DNA of 64,000 nt. It comes from an uncultured Lachnospiraceae bacterium. Its GTDB lineage: Bacteria; Bacillota; Clostridia; Lachnospirales; Lachnospiraceae. Shown in pieces: positions 37,167-45,548 of this stretch (position 1 is its first letter; the number at the start of each line of letters is the position of its first letter). The notes below the pieces were generated by a model. It had not been told where the DNA came from. It was given only the letters and a program-made list of their open reading frames with translations, and ran no database searches. Made by a program: the position numbers and the translations under genes. The DNA lies in the NCBI GenBank assembly GCA_910585075.1, contig CAJUED010000001.1:62001-126000 (forward strand), written 5' to 3'.

Positions 37167-38351
37167 CTAGCTTTCAAGCTTATACCTCTCGCCTTCTTCA
37201 TTATATATACTTAACGCCATATCAATAATTTCTCTTACCGCCCCTTCTCCACCGCTTTTCTGCGATACATATATTGATGCTTCTCTCACTTTCTTCACTC
37301 CATTTGCTACACTGCATCCAAACCCCACTGCTTCGATTACTTCCAAATCATTTATATCATCGCCCACATAGGCAACATTTTGTAATTCTATATCCAATTC
37401 TTTGCACAATTTTTTCACCAAACCAAGCTTGTCCACAATCCCTTCTTCATAAACATTCAATCCTAATTTTTCAGCCCTGCGCCTATTTAGTTCTCTTTTC
37501 TCTCCCGTAATAATTCCTGTCAGTATTCCTCTCTCTTGCAACAGGCGAAATCCCATTCCATCCAATGTATTAAATTTCTTCAGTTCATCTCCATTTTCAG
37601 AATAATACATTCCGCCATCTGTTAAACATCCATCACAATCCGTCAAAAACATTTTAATTTCAGGAATAACAATTTCATTCCTTTTCATCTTGTTTTCTAA
37701 TTGCTTCTCTATAATAAGCCAATCGCTTGGTTCATCAATTTCAAAATACGTGCTCTCATCCATCTCATAAGCTCGAATATTCCCGGATATTCGATTCTTA
37801 GAGGATAAAAGATTTTCTCTTCCGGTGATATAAAATGCGCCATTTTCCACAAGATAGCCATTGAAGTCCTGTCTTCTTGGTCTATCAAATATATCATAAT
37901 TAGTTGGCCTTACAAAACCTTCTTCATTCATCCTCCAATGAAATCGCTTTTGCCTTACAACGGAAATCACACTGTCTGTACTTGATTTCTTAAATTCTGC
38001 AATTCCACCAGATAAATCATCTGCTGTCAATAGTGGTGATGTTGCCTGAATCAAAATAATATTATCAAAGTAATGCTGTTCCGCAAATTCAAGCATAGCC
38101 GACTCCGTAGACGCAGTATCTGACGCGCTGCCAGCACTTCTTCCAATGACCTGTACCTTATTTAAGTCAAAGCTTTCCACTACTTCTCTAATCTTATTGC
38201 TATCAGTTGCCACATAAATCATGTCTATATCCTGGCAATCATTAGCAGCCTTGACCGTCCAATATACTAACGGTTTACCCGCAATTTCTCGAATATTTTT
38301 TAGTGGAATAGATTTACTTCCTCCGCGGACCGGTATAAATGCAACATTCAT
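37167..38351 (-). CDS. neuA: CMP-nonulosonate synthetase fused to a KDO-8-P-phosphatase-like HAD domain (NeuA-type)
   Basis: The protein is 394 residues. The cytidylyltransferase half has FIPVRGGSKSIPLKNIREI, IYVATDS, ILIQATSPLLTADDL and a GRENLLSSKN loop. The second half (from about 225) is a HAD phosphatase of the KdsC type: MFLTDCDGCLTDGGMYYS, GIITGEK and YVGDDINDLEVIEAVG. It activates a nine-carbon sugar acid with CTP and probably removes a phosphate from the precursor. NeuB is encoded ten bases upstream. The combination of NeuB, phosphatase and CMP transferase without NeuC fits the CMP-KDN route better than CMP-Neu5Ac (inference). Confidence 0.85.
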   Translation of the reverse strand: MNVAFIPVRGGSKSIPLKNIREIAGKPLVYWTVKAANDCQDIDMIYVATDSNKIREVVESFDLNKVQVIGRSAGSASDTASTESAMLEFAEQHYFDNIILIQATSPLLTADDLSGGIAEFKKSSTDSVISVVRQKRFHWRMNEEGFVRPTNYDIFDRPRRQDFNGYLVENGAFYITGRENLLSSKNRISGNIRAYEMDESTYFEIDEPSDWLIIEKQLENKMKRNEIVIPEIKMFLTDCDGCLTDGGMYYSENGDELKKFNTLDGMGFRLLQERGILTGIITGEKRELNRRRAEKLGLNVYEEGIVDKLGLVKKLCKELDIELQNVAYVGDDINDLEVIEAVGFGCSVANGVKKVREASIYVSQKSGGEGAVREIIDMALSIYNEEGERYKLES

Positions 38352-38361
38352 TATCTTTCCT

Positions 38362-39234
38362 CTAATGCTCTCTGTATTTTAATTTATCTCTCTGAACAGT
38401 TTCAATATCTAAGATTTCTTTTTCTTTGTAATGTAAAGCAGCATATGTAGCCATTAAATTGCGTTTCAGCTTTCGAATGCCTTCCGGCTCCAAAGAAGCC
38501 GCATGATCTGTTCCTTTCCATGTACGATCCAGTGTATAATGTCTTTCTATAACAAAGGCTCCCAACGTGTACGCAGAAATATCTATTGCAATGCCTAGAT
38601 GATGACCTGAAAATCCAATTTTCTTAACTTTGCGTCCATATGCTTCCCTTACACGCTTGATTTCCAGAATACAGGTATCTTCAAAAGGAACCGGATATCC
38701 AGAGGTGCATACATATAGCACCATATCTTGATTTCGCCCCCGTTCTTCGAATAATTTTACTAGCTTTTCTTCTTCTGCACGTGTCGTCATTCCAAGTGAA
38801 ATATGAATTTCCCCACCATAATTATCACACAACCAGTCTAACATTTTATATTCATTATTGCAAGCAGATGGGATTTTAATAAACTGTGGACTCAGCCCCG
38901 CAATTTCTTTGGCCGAAGTAAGGTCCCATACAGAAGTACTGTAAACAATATCCATTTGTTCACAGTACTCCTTTAGTTCTTTATGCTGTTCCACTGTAAA
39001 TTCCAGAAATTCCCGGTGCGCTCCATATGTTTTTCCATAAGAATTAGCTGGATTAGGATGCGGAGCATTATATTGTTCCGGTGTCAATAATTCATGATTG
39101 CATCTTTTTTGAAATTTGACGGCATCTGCTTTGCAATATATAGATGCGGTTTTAATAAGCTCTTTGGCAATTTCAATGTTTCCTTTATGATTACACCCAA
39201 TTTCTGCAATTAAATACGGCTTTAAATATTCCAT
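38362..39234 (-). CDS. neuB: NeuB-type nonulosonate synthase (sialic acid/KDN synthase family), short form
   Basis: The start at 39234 (MEYLKPYLIAEIGCNHKG) has GAGG six bases upstream; an ATG four codons earlier is possible. The protein is 290 residues. Family motifs are AEIGCNHKGNIEIAKELI, DAVKFQKR, YSTSVWDL, FIKIPSACNNE, KIGFSGHHLG and VIERHYTLDRTWKGTDHAAS. It condenses phosphoenolpyruvate with a hexose or hexosamine derivative. Typical NeuB proteins are about 345 residues with a C-terminal antifreeze-like SAF domain; that domain is missing here. Lack of the SAF domain may indicate a phosphorylated-substrate type enzyme or a shortened one. Confidence 0.85.
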   Translation of the reverse strand: MEYLKPYLIAEIGCNHKGNIEIAKELIKTASIYCKADAVKFQKRCNHELLTPEQYNAPHPNPANSYGKTYGAHREFLEFTVEQHKELKEYCEQMDIVYSTSVWDLTSAKEIAGLSPQFIKIPSACNNEYKMLDWLCDNYGGEIHISLGMTTRAEEEKLVKLFEERGRNQDMVLYVCTSGYPVPFEDTCILEIKRVREAYGRKVKKIGFSGHHLGIAIDISAYTLGAFVIERHYTLDRTWKGTDHAASLEPEGIRKLKRNLMATYAALHYKEKEILDIETVQRDKLKYREH

Positions 39235-39277
39235 TTTATTCCTCATCTATCAGACATTTTCACGTTTAATTCAGAAA

Positions 39278-39943
39278 TTATTTCTTTATAATGTAAGAAG
39301 GTTTCACATGAGAAAAAGGAAACTTCCTTATAATATATTCTTTATCACGTAAAAAATCATCTATCGCTATAGTCTCCCCCTCAACCGTTCCATAATCATC
39401 AAACACAATTACCCCCCCCCGTACAACTTTATCAAATAACTTTTCCAGTCCTGCTTTAGCCGGTTCATAAACGTCTGTGTCTATATGCAAAAATGAAATT
39501 CTCATATGTGGATTTCCTTCAAGGTACTCATCAAGTGTCTGGCAAATATCTCCCTTTACCAGTTCCACATTGTGTATATCTTTAACTTCCAAGCTCTTAT
39601 AAATGTCTTCTCTAGACAAAAATTCCCCCATATGTTGTTTATTCCACTTATTTACAAATTCTTTATCACTTTCTAATTTTTCTGTCTGAGGAAATTCTCC
39701 AAATATGTCAAATCCAATTATTTTTCTTGATCTCTCATTTTCAAGTAATTCTCTAAATGTTGCAAATTGGATTATCGAACCGCCCTTAAATACGCCTAAC
39801 TCCACCACATCCCCAGGCAAATCCAAAATTTTTTTGTATAATTCGTAATGTGCTAAAATGTTCCCCATTCTGTATGGTTCTGATGTCAAATAAAATCCAT
39901 TTTCGTAACCAAAGCTTTTGGTTTCATCAAATTTGCCAATCAT
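39278..39943 (-). CDS. TylF/MycF-type SAM-dependent O-methyltransferase
   Basis: The start at 39943 (MIGKFDETKSFGYENG) has GGAGG eight bases upstream and overlaps the previous stop by ATGA. The protein is 221 residues. Features of the macrocin O-methyltransferase family are DVVELGVFKGGSIIQFA, KIIGFDIFGEFPQTE, ISFLHIDTDVYEPAKAGLE and VIVFDDYGTVEGETIAIDDF. A G9 tract (complement of 39412-39420) encodes Arg-Gly-Gly-Val just before the VIVFDDYG metal-binding region and is in frame. Sugar O-methylation is the likely role. Confidence 0.83.
   Translation of the reverse strand: MIGKFDETKSFGYENGFYLTSEPYRMGNILAHYELYKKILDLPGDVVELGVFKGGSIIQFATFRELLENERSRKIIGFDIFGEFPQTEKLESDKEFVNKWNKQHMGEFLSREDIYKSLEVKDIHNVELVKGDICQTLDEYLEGNPHMRISFLHIDTDVYEPAKAGLEKLFDKVVRGGVIVFDDYGTVEGETIAIDDFLRDKEYIIRKFPFSHVKPSYIIKK
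39412..39420 (-). repeat. G9 homopolymer tract (coding strand), in frame
   Basis: Nine C on the plus strand encode part of VVRGGVIVFDD in the TylF-like methyltransferase. A single-base slip would remove the metal-binding end of the enzyme and so switch methylation off. Confidence 0.88.
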
Positions 39944-41289
39944 AAACTTTTCCTCCACATATCAATTTTCGGAAATAAACTATCAAAGTCCACTCTTTCA
40001 AAAATCTCAAGTTTTCCCCCATGAGTAGCATTATAAATTTTAATTCCATGAGAATCTGCATACCTTTTTGCCGCTTTATATGCTAAAAGAATATCATTTA
40101 TATTTAAAATTGATTTCTCCATACTATAATTACTTACAAAGTGTTGTTTTTTCTGATCATCATATTGACAGCAATCTGTACCCACTAAGTAAATTTCTTT
40201 AAATCCCATATATGCTGCCAACTGCAGTACTCCATCATAAATTACTGTCCTGCCCCAAAAGCTTTTCCTTGCAAAGTCTTCTGAGAACTCTGGTTCTTTT
40301 CCGCATTCCCATGTTCGTTGCATATGCCATTTATATATATTATCGCCTGCTTCATTCTCTTTCAAATTCCAAGCAACATCTGCAATGAACTTATTTTTTA
40401 CATCCATTTCCAGAATTTCTTTTTTCCACGATAGCATCCCGCTCAAATCGCTTAGCAAATAAAAATCAGGCCGCCAGTGTGTACTCTCAAAAATTTTGAA
40501 TATACCATTTACACTAAAGCACAATTCCTGATTCTCATGTAATGTATCCAAATCTTCAACTGTCAAACTCGGCCCCGTCGCAACAGCAAAGCATCTTTTT
40601 CCTTCATATATGCCTTTAAATTTTTCAATCTTGTGGTTGACGTATAATTCCTGCTCACCTAAATTATACCAGGTTTCAATTGGAATCCGATTTAAAAATG
40701 GTTCATCCCTTTTATCCGCTTCTGTAGCGAGCAATACTCTGCCACCATTCGATAAATTGTTTAAAGTATCCCATCTAATAACTAAATTTTTCTTAAGGTA
40801 TTGTGATAATAATTCGTTCGCACTACTTTGAAGCAACATTTTACACTGATATCTGTTATTTGTCAAATAATCATAGATAAGTAACCCCAATGGAGTGTAT
40901 CCATAAACATAAATAATTTCTTTTCTATTATAAGAATGTAAAATTTGCTCAATAGGCGCTTGTCTTAAAAATCCCTCAATTGGCACCAGATTAGACATTA
41001 ACGGAAATGCCCACTCTATACCTTCCTGGTGTAATGACAATACTATCTCTTTCTCTGCCTGTTTAACAGAGACAATAATTGGATAGTGCTTAAAATCCCT
41101 CTTATATGTATCAAAGTCAATGATTGGAATCCCATCATATGTCGTTCCTATGCGTTTTGCATCAGACTCAATAAATGCCACAATTCTTTCATTCCCAAGC
41201 AAGTCGATTAATACTCTCCCATATTTTCCTGCTCCCCATACTACAAATTGAGCCACAAATGTACAAAGCGAACTGGATTTTTCCTGCAT
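39940..41289 (-). CDS. MptE/Maf-like (DUF115) protein with N-terminal Rossmann-like domain, copy b (left)
   Basis: The ATG at 41289 overlaps the stop of the upstream gene (TAATG). The protein is 449 residues. FVVWGAGKYGRVLIDLLG (about 13-30) starts a Rossmann-like module ending in YDGIPIIDFDTYK. The DUF115 part has RCFAVATGPSLTVEDLDTL near residue 230, CFSVNGIFKIF, WRPDFYLLSD, YDGVLQLAAYMGFKEIYLVG and NATHGGKLEIFERV. DUF115 proteins include Maf enzymes that transfer nonulosonic acids to flagellin. Proximity to NeuA and NeuB makes a nonulosonate transferase role plausible. A diverged copy lies at 59291-60634. Confidence 0.72.
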   Translation of the reverse strand: MQEKSSSLCTFVAQFVVWGAGKYGRVLIDLLGNERIVAFIESDAKRIGTTYDGIPIIDFDTYKRDFKHYPIIVSVKQAEKEIVLSLHQEGIEWAFPLMSNLVPIEGFLRQAPIEQILHSYNRKEIIYVYGYTPLGLLIYDYLTNNRYQCKMLLQSSANELLSQYLKKNLVIRWDTLNNLSNGGRVLLATEADKRDEPFLNRIPIETWYNLGEQELYVNHKIEKFKGIYEGKRCFAVATGPSLTVEDLDTLHENQELCFSVNGIFKIFESTHWRPDFYLLSDLSGMLSWKKEILEMDVKNKFIADVAWNLKENEAGDNIYKWHMQRTWECGKEPEFSEDFARKSFWGRTVIYDGVLQLAAYMGFKEIYLVGTDCCQYDDQKKQHFVSNYSMEKSILNINDILLAYKAAKRYADSHGIKIYNATHGGKLEIFERVDFDSLFPKIDMWRKSL

Positions 41290-42638
41290 TATACACACAC
41301 TCCAATCCGCTGAAGGGAAAATACTCTACAGAGTATTACCCCCCTATTAATTAGACTATCAAAATCCACGCGTTCAAACACTTCCAGTTTACCTCCCCGA
41401 GTGGCATTATATATTTCAATCCCATGAAAATCTGCGTATTTCCTCGCTGCCTGATATGCTAATAAATTTTCACCTTTTTTACAGCGATTTATCTGTGTCT
41501 CTGATAAATGGTATTTTTTTGAAAAATGCTTCATCTCTGTTGTTGCCCCATTTTCATAGTCAAAATCAATTCCCAAGAGATATATCTTTCGAAATCCCAT
41601 ATAAATAGCTATTTGAAGACATGCATAAGTGACTGTGTATCCGCACATGATGTGTTTTTCAATATTTTCTGAAAACTCTGGCAGATTAGACGCATAATCC
41701 GAGGCAATCATATGAAATACAAACATCTGACATCCTTTTAATTTCTTTACTCTTTCTAAAAAAATTTTATTCACTTCAGATACAAAGATATTTTTTATCT
41801 TACTTTTTATAATCATATCGCCATATAGATCTAAGGCTTTCCCATCTTCACATACATAATAATCTGGCCGCCATTTTGTATTCTCAAACAATAGCGGTAT
41901 TCCATTCATGCCAAAACAGATTTCCTCTTGTTCGTATAGCGCGTCCAGATCTGCAATGGAAAGACTTGAACCATTTCCTATAATAAAACATTTTTCATGA
42001 CTGTGAAAATTTTTAAATTGTCTTAGCTCTGGATATAAAAATCGTCCTATAACATTGTCTAAATGATAATAGTCAAATATATTTCCGTTATCTATTTCTA
42101 CAAATTTATTAACCGTATAAATTATAGAGTCGTTTTCTTTAAAAACATACTCTTTAAGAAAATAGACGTCCTTGGAAATCGGGCATAATACTTCTTTCAT
42201 TCTATCATTGTCTTGATGCATTACCAGCGGTATTCGGTATCCTCTCTGCAGGAAATTCTCCCACAGCAGAACACTGTATAAAAAATTCCCAAAAAGAACA
42301 GCATGTCCGTTGTCTTCTATACCTGGCAACAATATTTCAGATATGAATTGAAGCTGTCCAAAATATAGCTCTGATGGGCACTCATTCAATAAAAAATATA
42401 CACTGATGTTTCTTTCTTCCAAAATTTTAACGATTTCCCTATTTTCAATAGGCGATATTATTAATGCATATTGCATATATAAATCCACATATTCTTCAAT
42501 TGTAATAATTGGTACTCCGCAGTATTCCATATCTGCTAACGCCGTATTAAAATCCAAAAAAGCTTTTATATTGCGAATTCCTATGATATCTGCTATCCTC
42601 TTCCCTCTTATTCCAAGTCCCCATATAACAAATTTCAT
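41289..42638 (-). CDS. MptE/Maf-like (DUF115) protein with N-terminal Rossmann-like domain, copy a
   Basis: The start at 42638 (MKFVIWGLGIRGKRIAD) has AGGA six bases upstream; an ATG two codons earlier is too close to it. The protein is 449 residues. It has the Rossmann-like N-terminus and, from about residue 210, KCFIIGNGSSLSIADLDAL, CFGMNGIPLLFENTKWRP and GYTVTYACLQIAIYMGFRK, ending in RGGKLEVFERVDFDSL. Its sequence is clearly related to the next gene but not interchangeable. The right-hand counterpart (58650-59290) is a pseudogene, so the left operon alone keeps this activity. Confidence 0.72.
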   Translation of the reverse strand: MKFVIWGLGIRGKRIADIIGIRNIKAFLDFNTALADMEYCGVPIITIEEYVDLYMQYALIISPIENREIVKILEERNISVYFLLNECPSELYFGQLQFISEILLPGIEDNGHAVLFGNFLYSVLLWENFLQRGYRIPLVMHQDNDRMKEVLCPISKDVYFLKEYVFKENDSIIYTVNKFVEIDNGNIFDYYHLDNVIGRFLYPELRQFKNFHSHEKCFIIGNGSSLSIADLDALYEQEEICFGMNGIPLLFENTKWRPDYYVCEDGKALDLYGDMIIKSKIKNIFVSEVNKIFLERVKKLKGCQMFVFHMIASDYASNLPEFSENIEKHIMCGYTVTYACLQIAIYMGFRKIYLLGIDFDYENGATTEMKHFSKKYHLSETQINRCKKGENLLAYQAARKYADFHGIEIYNATRGGKLEVFERVDFDSLINRGVILCRVFSLQRIGVCV

Positions 42639-42646
42639 TTTCATTC

Positions 42647-43813
42647 CTATCCAACATTAAACACATCACAATAGACACAATGCTTCCATTCGCTCCGTCC
42701 AACATACAGCGCTTCCCTTACCTGACTAAATTTTTCTCCATACCATACATCAATCAGGCTCTCTTTTGCCAAATCTCCTAACGTTTCCCTGCCAAGAGGG
42801 TCATTACAGCACAATGATACTTTTCCGTCCGGCCTTACTATCATTTGTTTAAACGGCAGAATGCACGTAGCATCACCATACGAAATCATATCATTCCGAT
42901 TTGGAGCATCGCCGCCCCTGGTAGAGAGAATTTCATTAGGTTTCCTTAAAACAACAGTTACTTTCTCACGCAATTTTTCATTCTCTTCGCAATATTGCAC
43001 TATTTTTTCACTATTAGGAATCAATTTTAATTCCTGATTATAATTATCTATAATTAACTCATCCAAAAGAGGAACTAATTCTTTGCACTTTTCTAATGAC
43101 AAAAGCGTGCCGTTTGTAAACATAAAAAGCCATGCATTTGGAAGTCTCCTGCGGCAATATTCATATAAATCTATTATTCTGTTATCTAACATAGGTTCAT
43201 TATTCGAAAACAATGCAATTCTTCCGTTGTAATTCAATTCTGCCAGCTCATTTATAATTTTTTCAAATAATTCTTGGGACATTATCTTCTTTTCTCTTGG
43301 ATCAATTTTGGAATTAATTGGGCAGAAAGAGCATATGCCGTTACACCTATTTATTGTCTCTATTTCTATATGATTAAATAAAGGAACATTATCATATAAC
43401 TTATCAACAGTCTCCCTGATTGATTTTTTTAAAGGGCTGTTTTTCTTTATCTCATTATACTTTTTTTCAGAAGTACCTTCATTATTTTCATCTTCATATG
43501 GGTTTAAAACCAGTTCCATTGTGGGATAATACCTTTTTCCATTATTTGAAGAATATATTTCATAATTATGAAACCCCATATTTTTTAGTTGTATTTCTAT
43601 TTCTCTATAATGTCTACTTGCAATAATAATCTTAGAATCTACCCCTTTGCCCACTTCCATAAGTTGATTTGGCGCAATAATTGGAATACCGAATATGCGC
43701 TCCCCCCACAGTACCTTATTATTATCAACAAAAAATATTATTTTTTCCTTACCATAATGTCTTGCTGCCGCTTTTCCATAATTTCCTGCACCAAATAAAA
43801 TTATATTTTTCAT
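42647..43813 (-). CDS. Radical SAM/SPASM protein with N-terminal Rossmann-like domain (left copy)
   Basis: The protein is 388 residues. NIILFGAGNYGKAAARHYG opens a Rossmann-like unit with FGIPIIAPNQL. The radical SAM cluster motif CNGICSFC (C-x3-C-x2-C) is near residue 157, followed by RIALFSNNEPMLDNRI and WLFMFTNGTLL. A SPASM-like C-terminus has CILPFKQMIVRPDGKVSLCC and HCVYCDVF, with cysteines for extra iron-sulfur clusters. SPASM proteins often modify peptides, but several act on sugars. Context here favours a sugar or lipid-linked substrate (inference). The right copy (57483-58646) is nearly the same. Confidence 0.84.
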   Translation of the reverse strand: MKNIILFGAGNYGKAAARHYGKEKIIFFVDNNKVLWGERIFGIPIIAPNQLMEVGKGVDSKIIIASRHYREIEIQLKNMGFHNYEIYSSNNGKRYYPTMELVLNPYEDENNEGTSEKKYNEIKKNSPLKKSIRETVDKLYDNVPLFNHIEIETINRCNGICSFCPINSKIDPREKKIMSQELFEKIINELAELNYNGRIALFSNNEPMLDNRIIDLYEYCRRRLPNAWLFMFTNGTLLSLEKCKELVPLLDELIIDNYNQELKLIPNSEKIVQYCEENEKLREKVTVVLRKPNEILSTRGGDAPNRNDMISYGDATCILPFKQMIVRPDGKVSLCCNDPLGRETLGDLAKESLIDVWYGEKFSQVREALYVGRSEWKHCVYCDVFNVG

Positions 43814-43866
43814 GTCTTCCGCCTTCTGTAAAATACATTATTTTACTCAAAATGTAATGTTATTAT

Positions 43867-45084
43867 TTAGACTTTTTCAAATATCTGTTGTAATTTTTCT
43901 TCAGTAAAAGAATCCGTTGCACCAAAACATACAATTTTTTCTGTTGGAATCCCTTTTTGTATCATATTTTCTTTAACTGCTGTTGCCACGTTATTATCCG
44001 TCAGGGAAATCACTAAATAATCAAAAGTACTGGAAAATATGTCTTCTGGGTCCATGACTTTAATTCCATATTTTTCTTCATAAGCATAATAGCTTTCAAA
44101 TGCCTGATCAACCCATATGGCTACTGAGGCAAAATTATATTCTAAGCAGTAATTGACCATCATTACACCTACAGCACCCGCTCCATATACTGCAATTCTT
44201 TTATCGGAAGTAATTTCTTTAAATGGGAATAAATAGTTCTCTCCGAATGCCAATGCACTATAATCACAACAAAATAGAGCAAAATATGTGTATAGCAGTA
44301 ATTCACGTTTTATTGCTGTACTTAGATATAAGTCATTAAAAGCATTTTTATAAAAATCATAAAATAACTTCACATTTTTTCTTTCATTTTTGCGTACCAT
44401 ATGACACATTGAATCTTGATGTTTTCTGTAATAATAATAGCCGCCATCGCCTAATATTTCCATACTTTTTGAGCGTAACATTACGCCAAACAAACAGGCA
44501 ATATCTTCATTAAATCTTATTCCCTCCGGAACAGTCATCTGCACTGCTTTAATGACTTCGGTTCGAAACAAAAATGCCCATAATGAGAATGGCAATCTAT
44601 TTATATAAAAATTATTAATGTCCACAATACTCTCAACTAATTCCACATATTTTTTCCCTTCATAATATCCTTTCGCTACGCCTATGGACTTTGTTAACAA
44701 TTTCCTATCTGGATATTGAAGCTTGACCATTCCATAAACCAAATCGGGATTTTTCTCAACAGCTACTGCTACCATTCGCTCTATTCTATCCAAATCAATC
44801 CAATCATCGCTGTCTACATATGCAACATAATTCCCTGTAGCGCATGATATACCAGTTTTTCGAGCATTAACTAGGCCTTCATTTTCTTTGTGTATTACTT
44901 TTATCCTTTGGTCATTTTCTCTATATTTATCACAAATTTCAGCCGATTTATCTGTCGAACCATCATCCACCAAAATAATTTCAAGTTTTTCATATGTTTG
45001 CTGAATTATAGAATCTATGCACATTTTTAAATACTTTTCTGTATTGTATATCGGAACTATAACACTAACTGTTGGTCGCAACAT
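43867..45084 (-). CDS. Family 2 glycosyltransferase with C-terminal Rossmann-like domain (left copy)
   Basis: The protein is 405 residues and starts at ATG 45084 with GGAG about eight bases upstream. GT2 motifs: VSVIVPIYNTEKYLKMCI, ILVDDGSTDKSAEIC, YVAYVDSDDWIDLDRI and RFNEDIACLFGVML. The C-terminal unit is KRIAVYGAGAVGVMMVNY with IWVDQAFESYYAYEEKYG. It is the first gene of the duplicated block and is preceded by 464 bp without an intact gene, where a promoter may lie. The right copy starts at 56213. Confidence 0.86.
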   Translation of the reverse strand: MLRPTVSVIVPIYNTEKYLKMCIDSIIQQTYEKLEIILVDDGSTDKSAEICDKYRENDQRIKVIHKENEGLVNARKTGISCATGNYVAYVDSDDWIDLDRIERMVAVAVEKNPDLVYGMVKLQYPDRKLLTKSIGVAKGYYEGKKYVELVESIVDINNFYINRLPFSLWAFLFRTEVIKAVQMTVPEGIRFNEDIACLFGVMLRSKSMEILGDGGYYYYRKHQDSMCHMVRKNERKNVKLFYDFYKNAFNDLYLSTAIKRELLLYTYFALFCCDYSALAFGENYLFPFKEITSDKRIAVYGAGAVGVMMVNYCLEYNFASVAIWVDQAFESYYAYEEKYGIKVMDPEDIFSSTFDYLVISLTDNNVATAVKENMIQKGIPTEKIVCFGATDSFTEEKLQQIFEKV

Positions 45085-45548
45085 TCTAATTTCTCCTTCA
45101 AATTGCAGGAACGCCTCAAGTTTAAAAACAATTATTTTGTGTTTCTAACTACTGTAATATAGGTTTATGTAACTTCGGAAAGTTTTCTAACTTTTCACCG
45201 TATATTTTGCTTTTGTCATATGCATTATGCTACGTTACTTTCTCATTTCATAACCCAAGGATTTAGTTTCAAGAGACAAAGCCCTGCCTCTGGAAACAAA
45301 GGAAAATTCTGCTACATATATTTTCTGAATTCTCAAAGAACTTTACATTCACCAATTGAATTTGTGTAACTCTCTTTTCTCTGTATCCCACAATGTATTA
45401 CAATAATAAAATTTCTTATCATTTACACTATGGCATCCCATTCCTCGAGCGGTTCAACATATGTTGATGTATGTTCCCTTTTAAACTCAATGATTTATGC
45501 GGACATCTATTTGAACATTTCAACTTCTAAACTAATATATAATAATCT
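45085..45548. other. 464-bp gap with a radical SAM gene remnant
   Basis: On the minus strand 45380-45450 reads CHSVNDKKFYYCNTLWDTE, which matches the GLNDGKFYYCNISWSAEK region of the radical SAM gene just upstream (45549-46676). The rest of the gene is absent or unreadable. The gap therefore holds a decayed tail of a duplicated radical SAM gene, and possibly a promoter for the GT2 gene. No terminator hairpin is evident. Confidence 0.5.

Larger units (their letters stand above)
39946..45090 (-). repeat. Left arm of a large inverted duplication (GT2, radical SAM, two MptE-like genes)
   Basis: Gene order and sequence match 56207-60634 in opposite orientation. The GT2 and radical SAM proteins look about 85-90% identical by eye, including the ribosome-site region. 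The first MptE-like gene is decayed in the right copy, and the second has diverged more (about 70% by eye). Homology begins about 20 bp upstream of the GT2 start. Confidence 0.85.
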
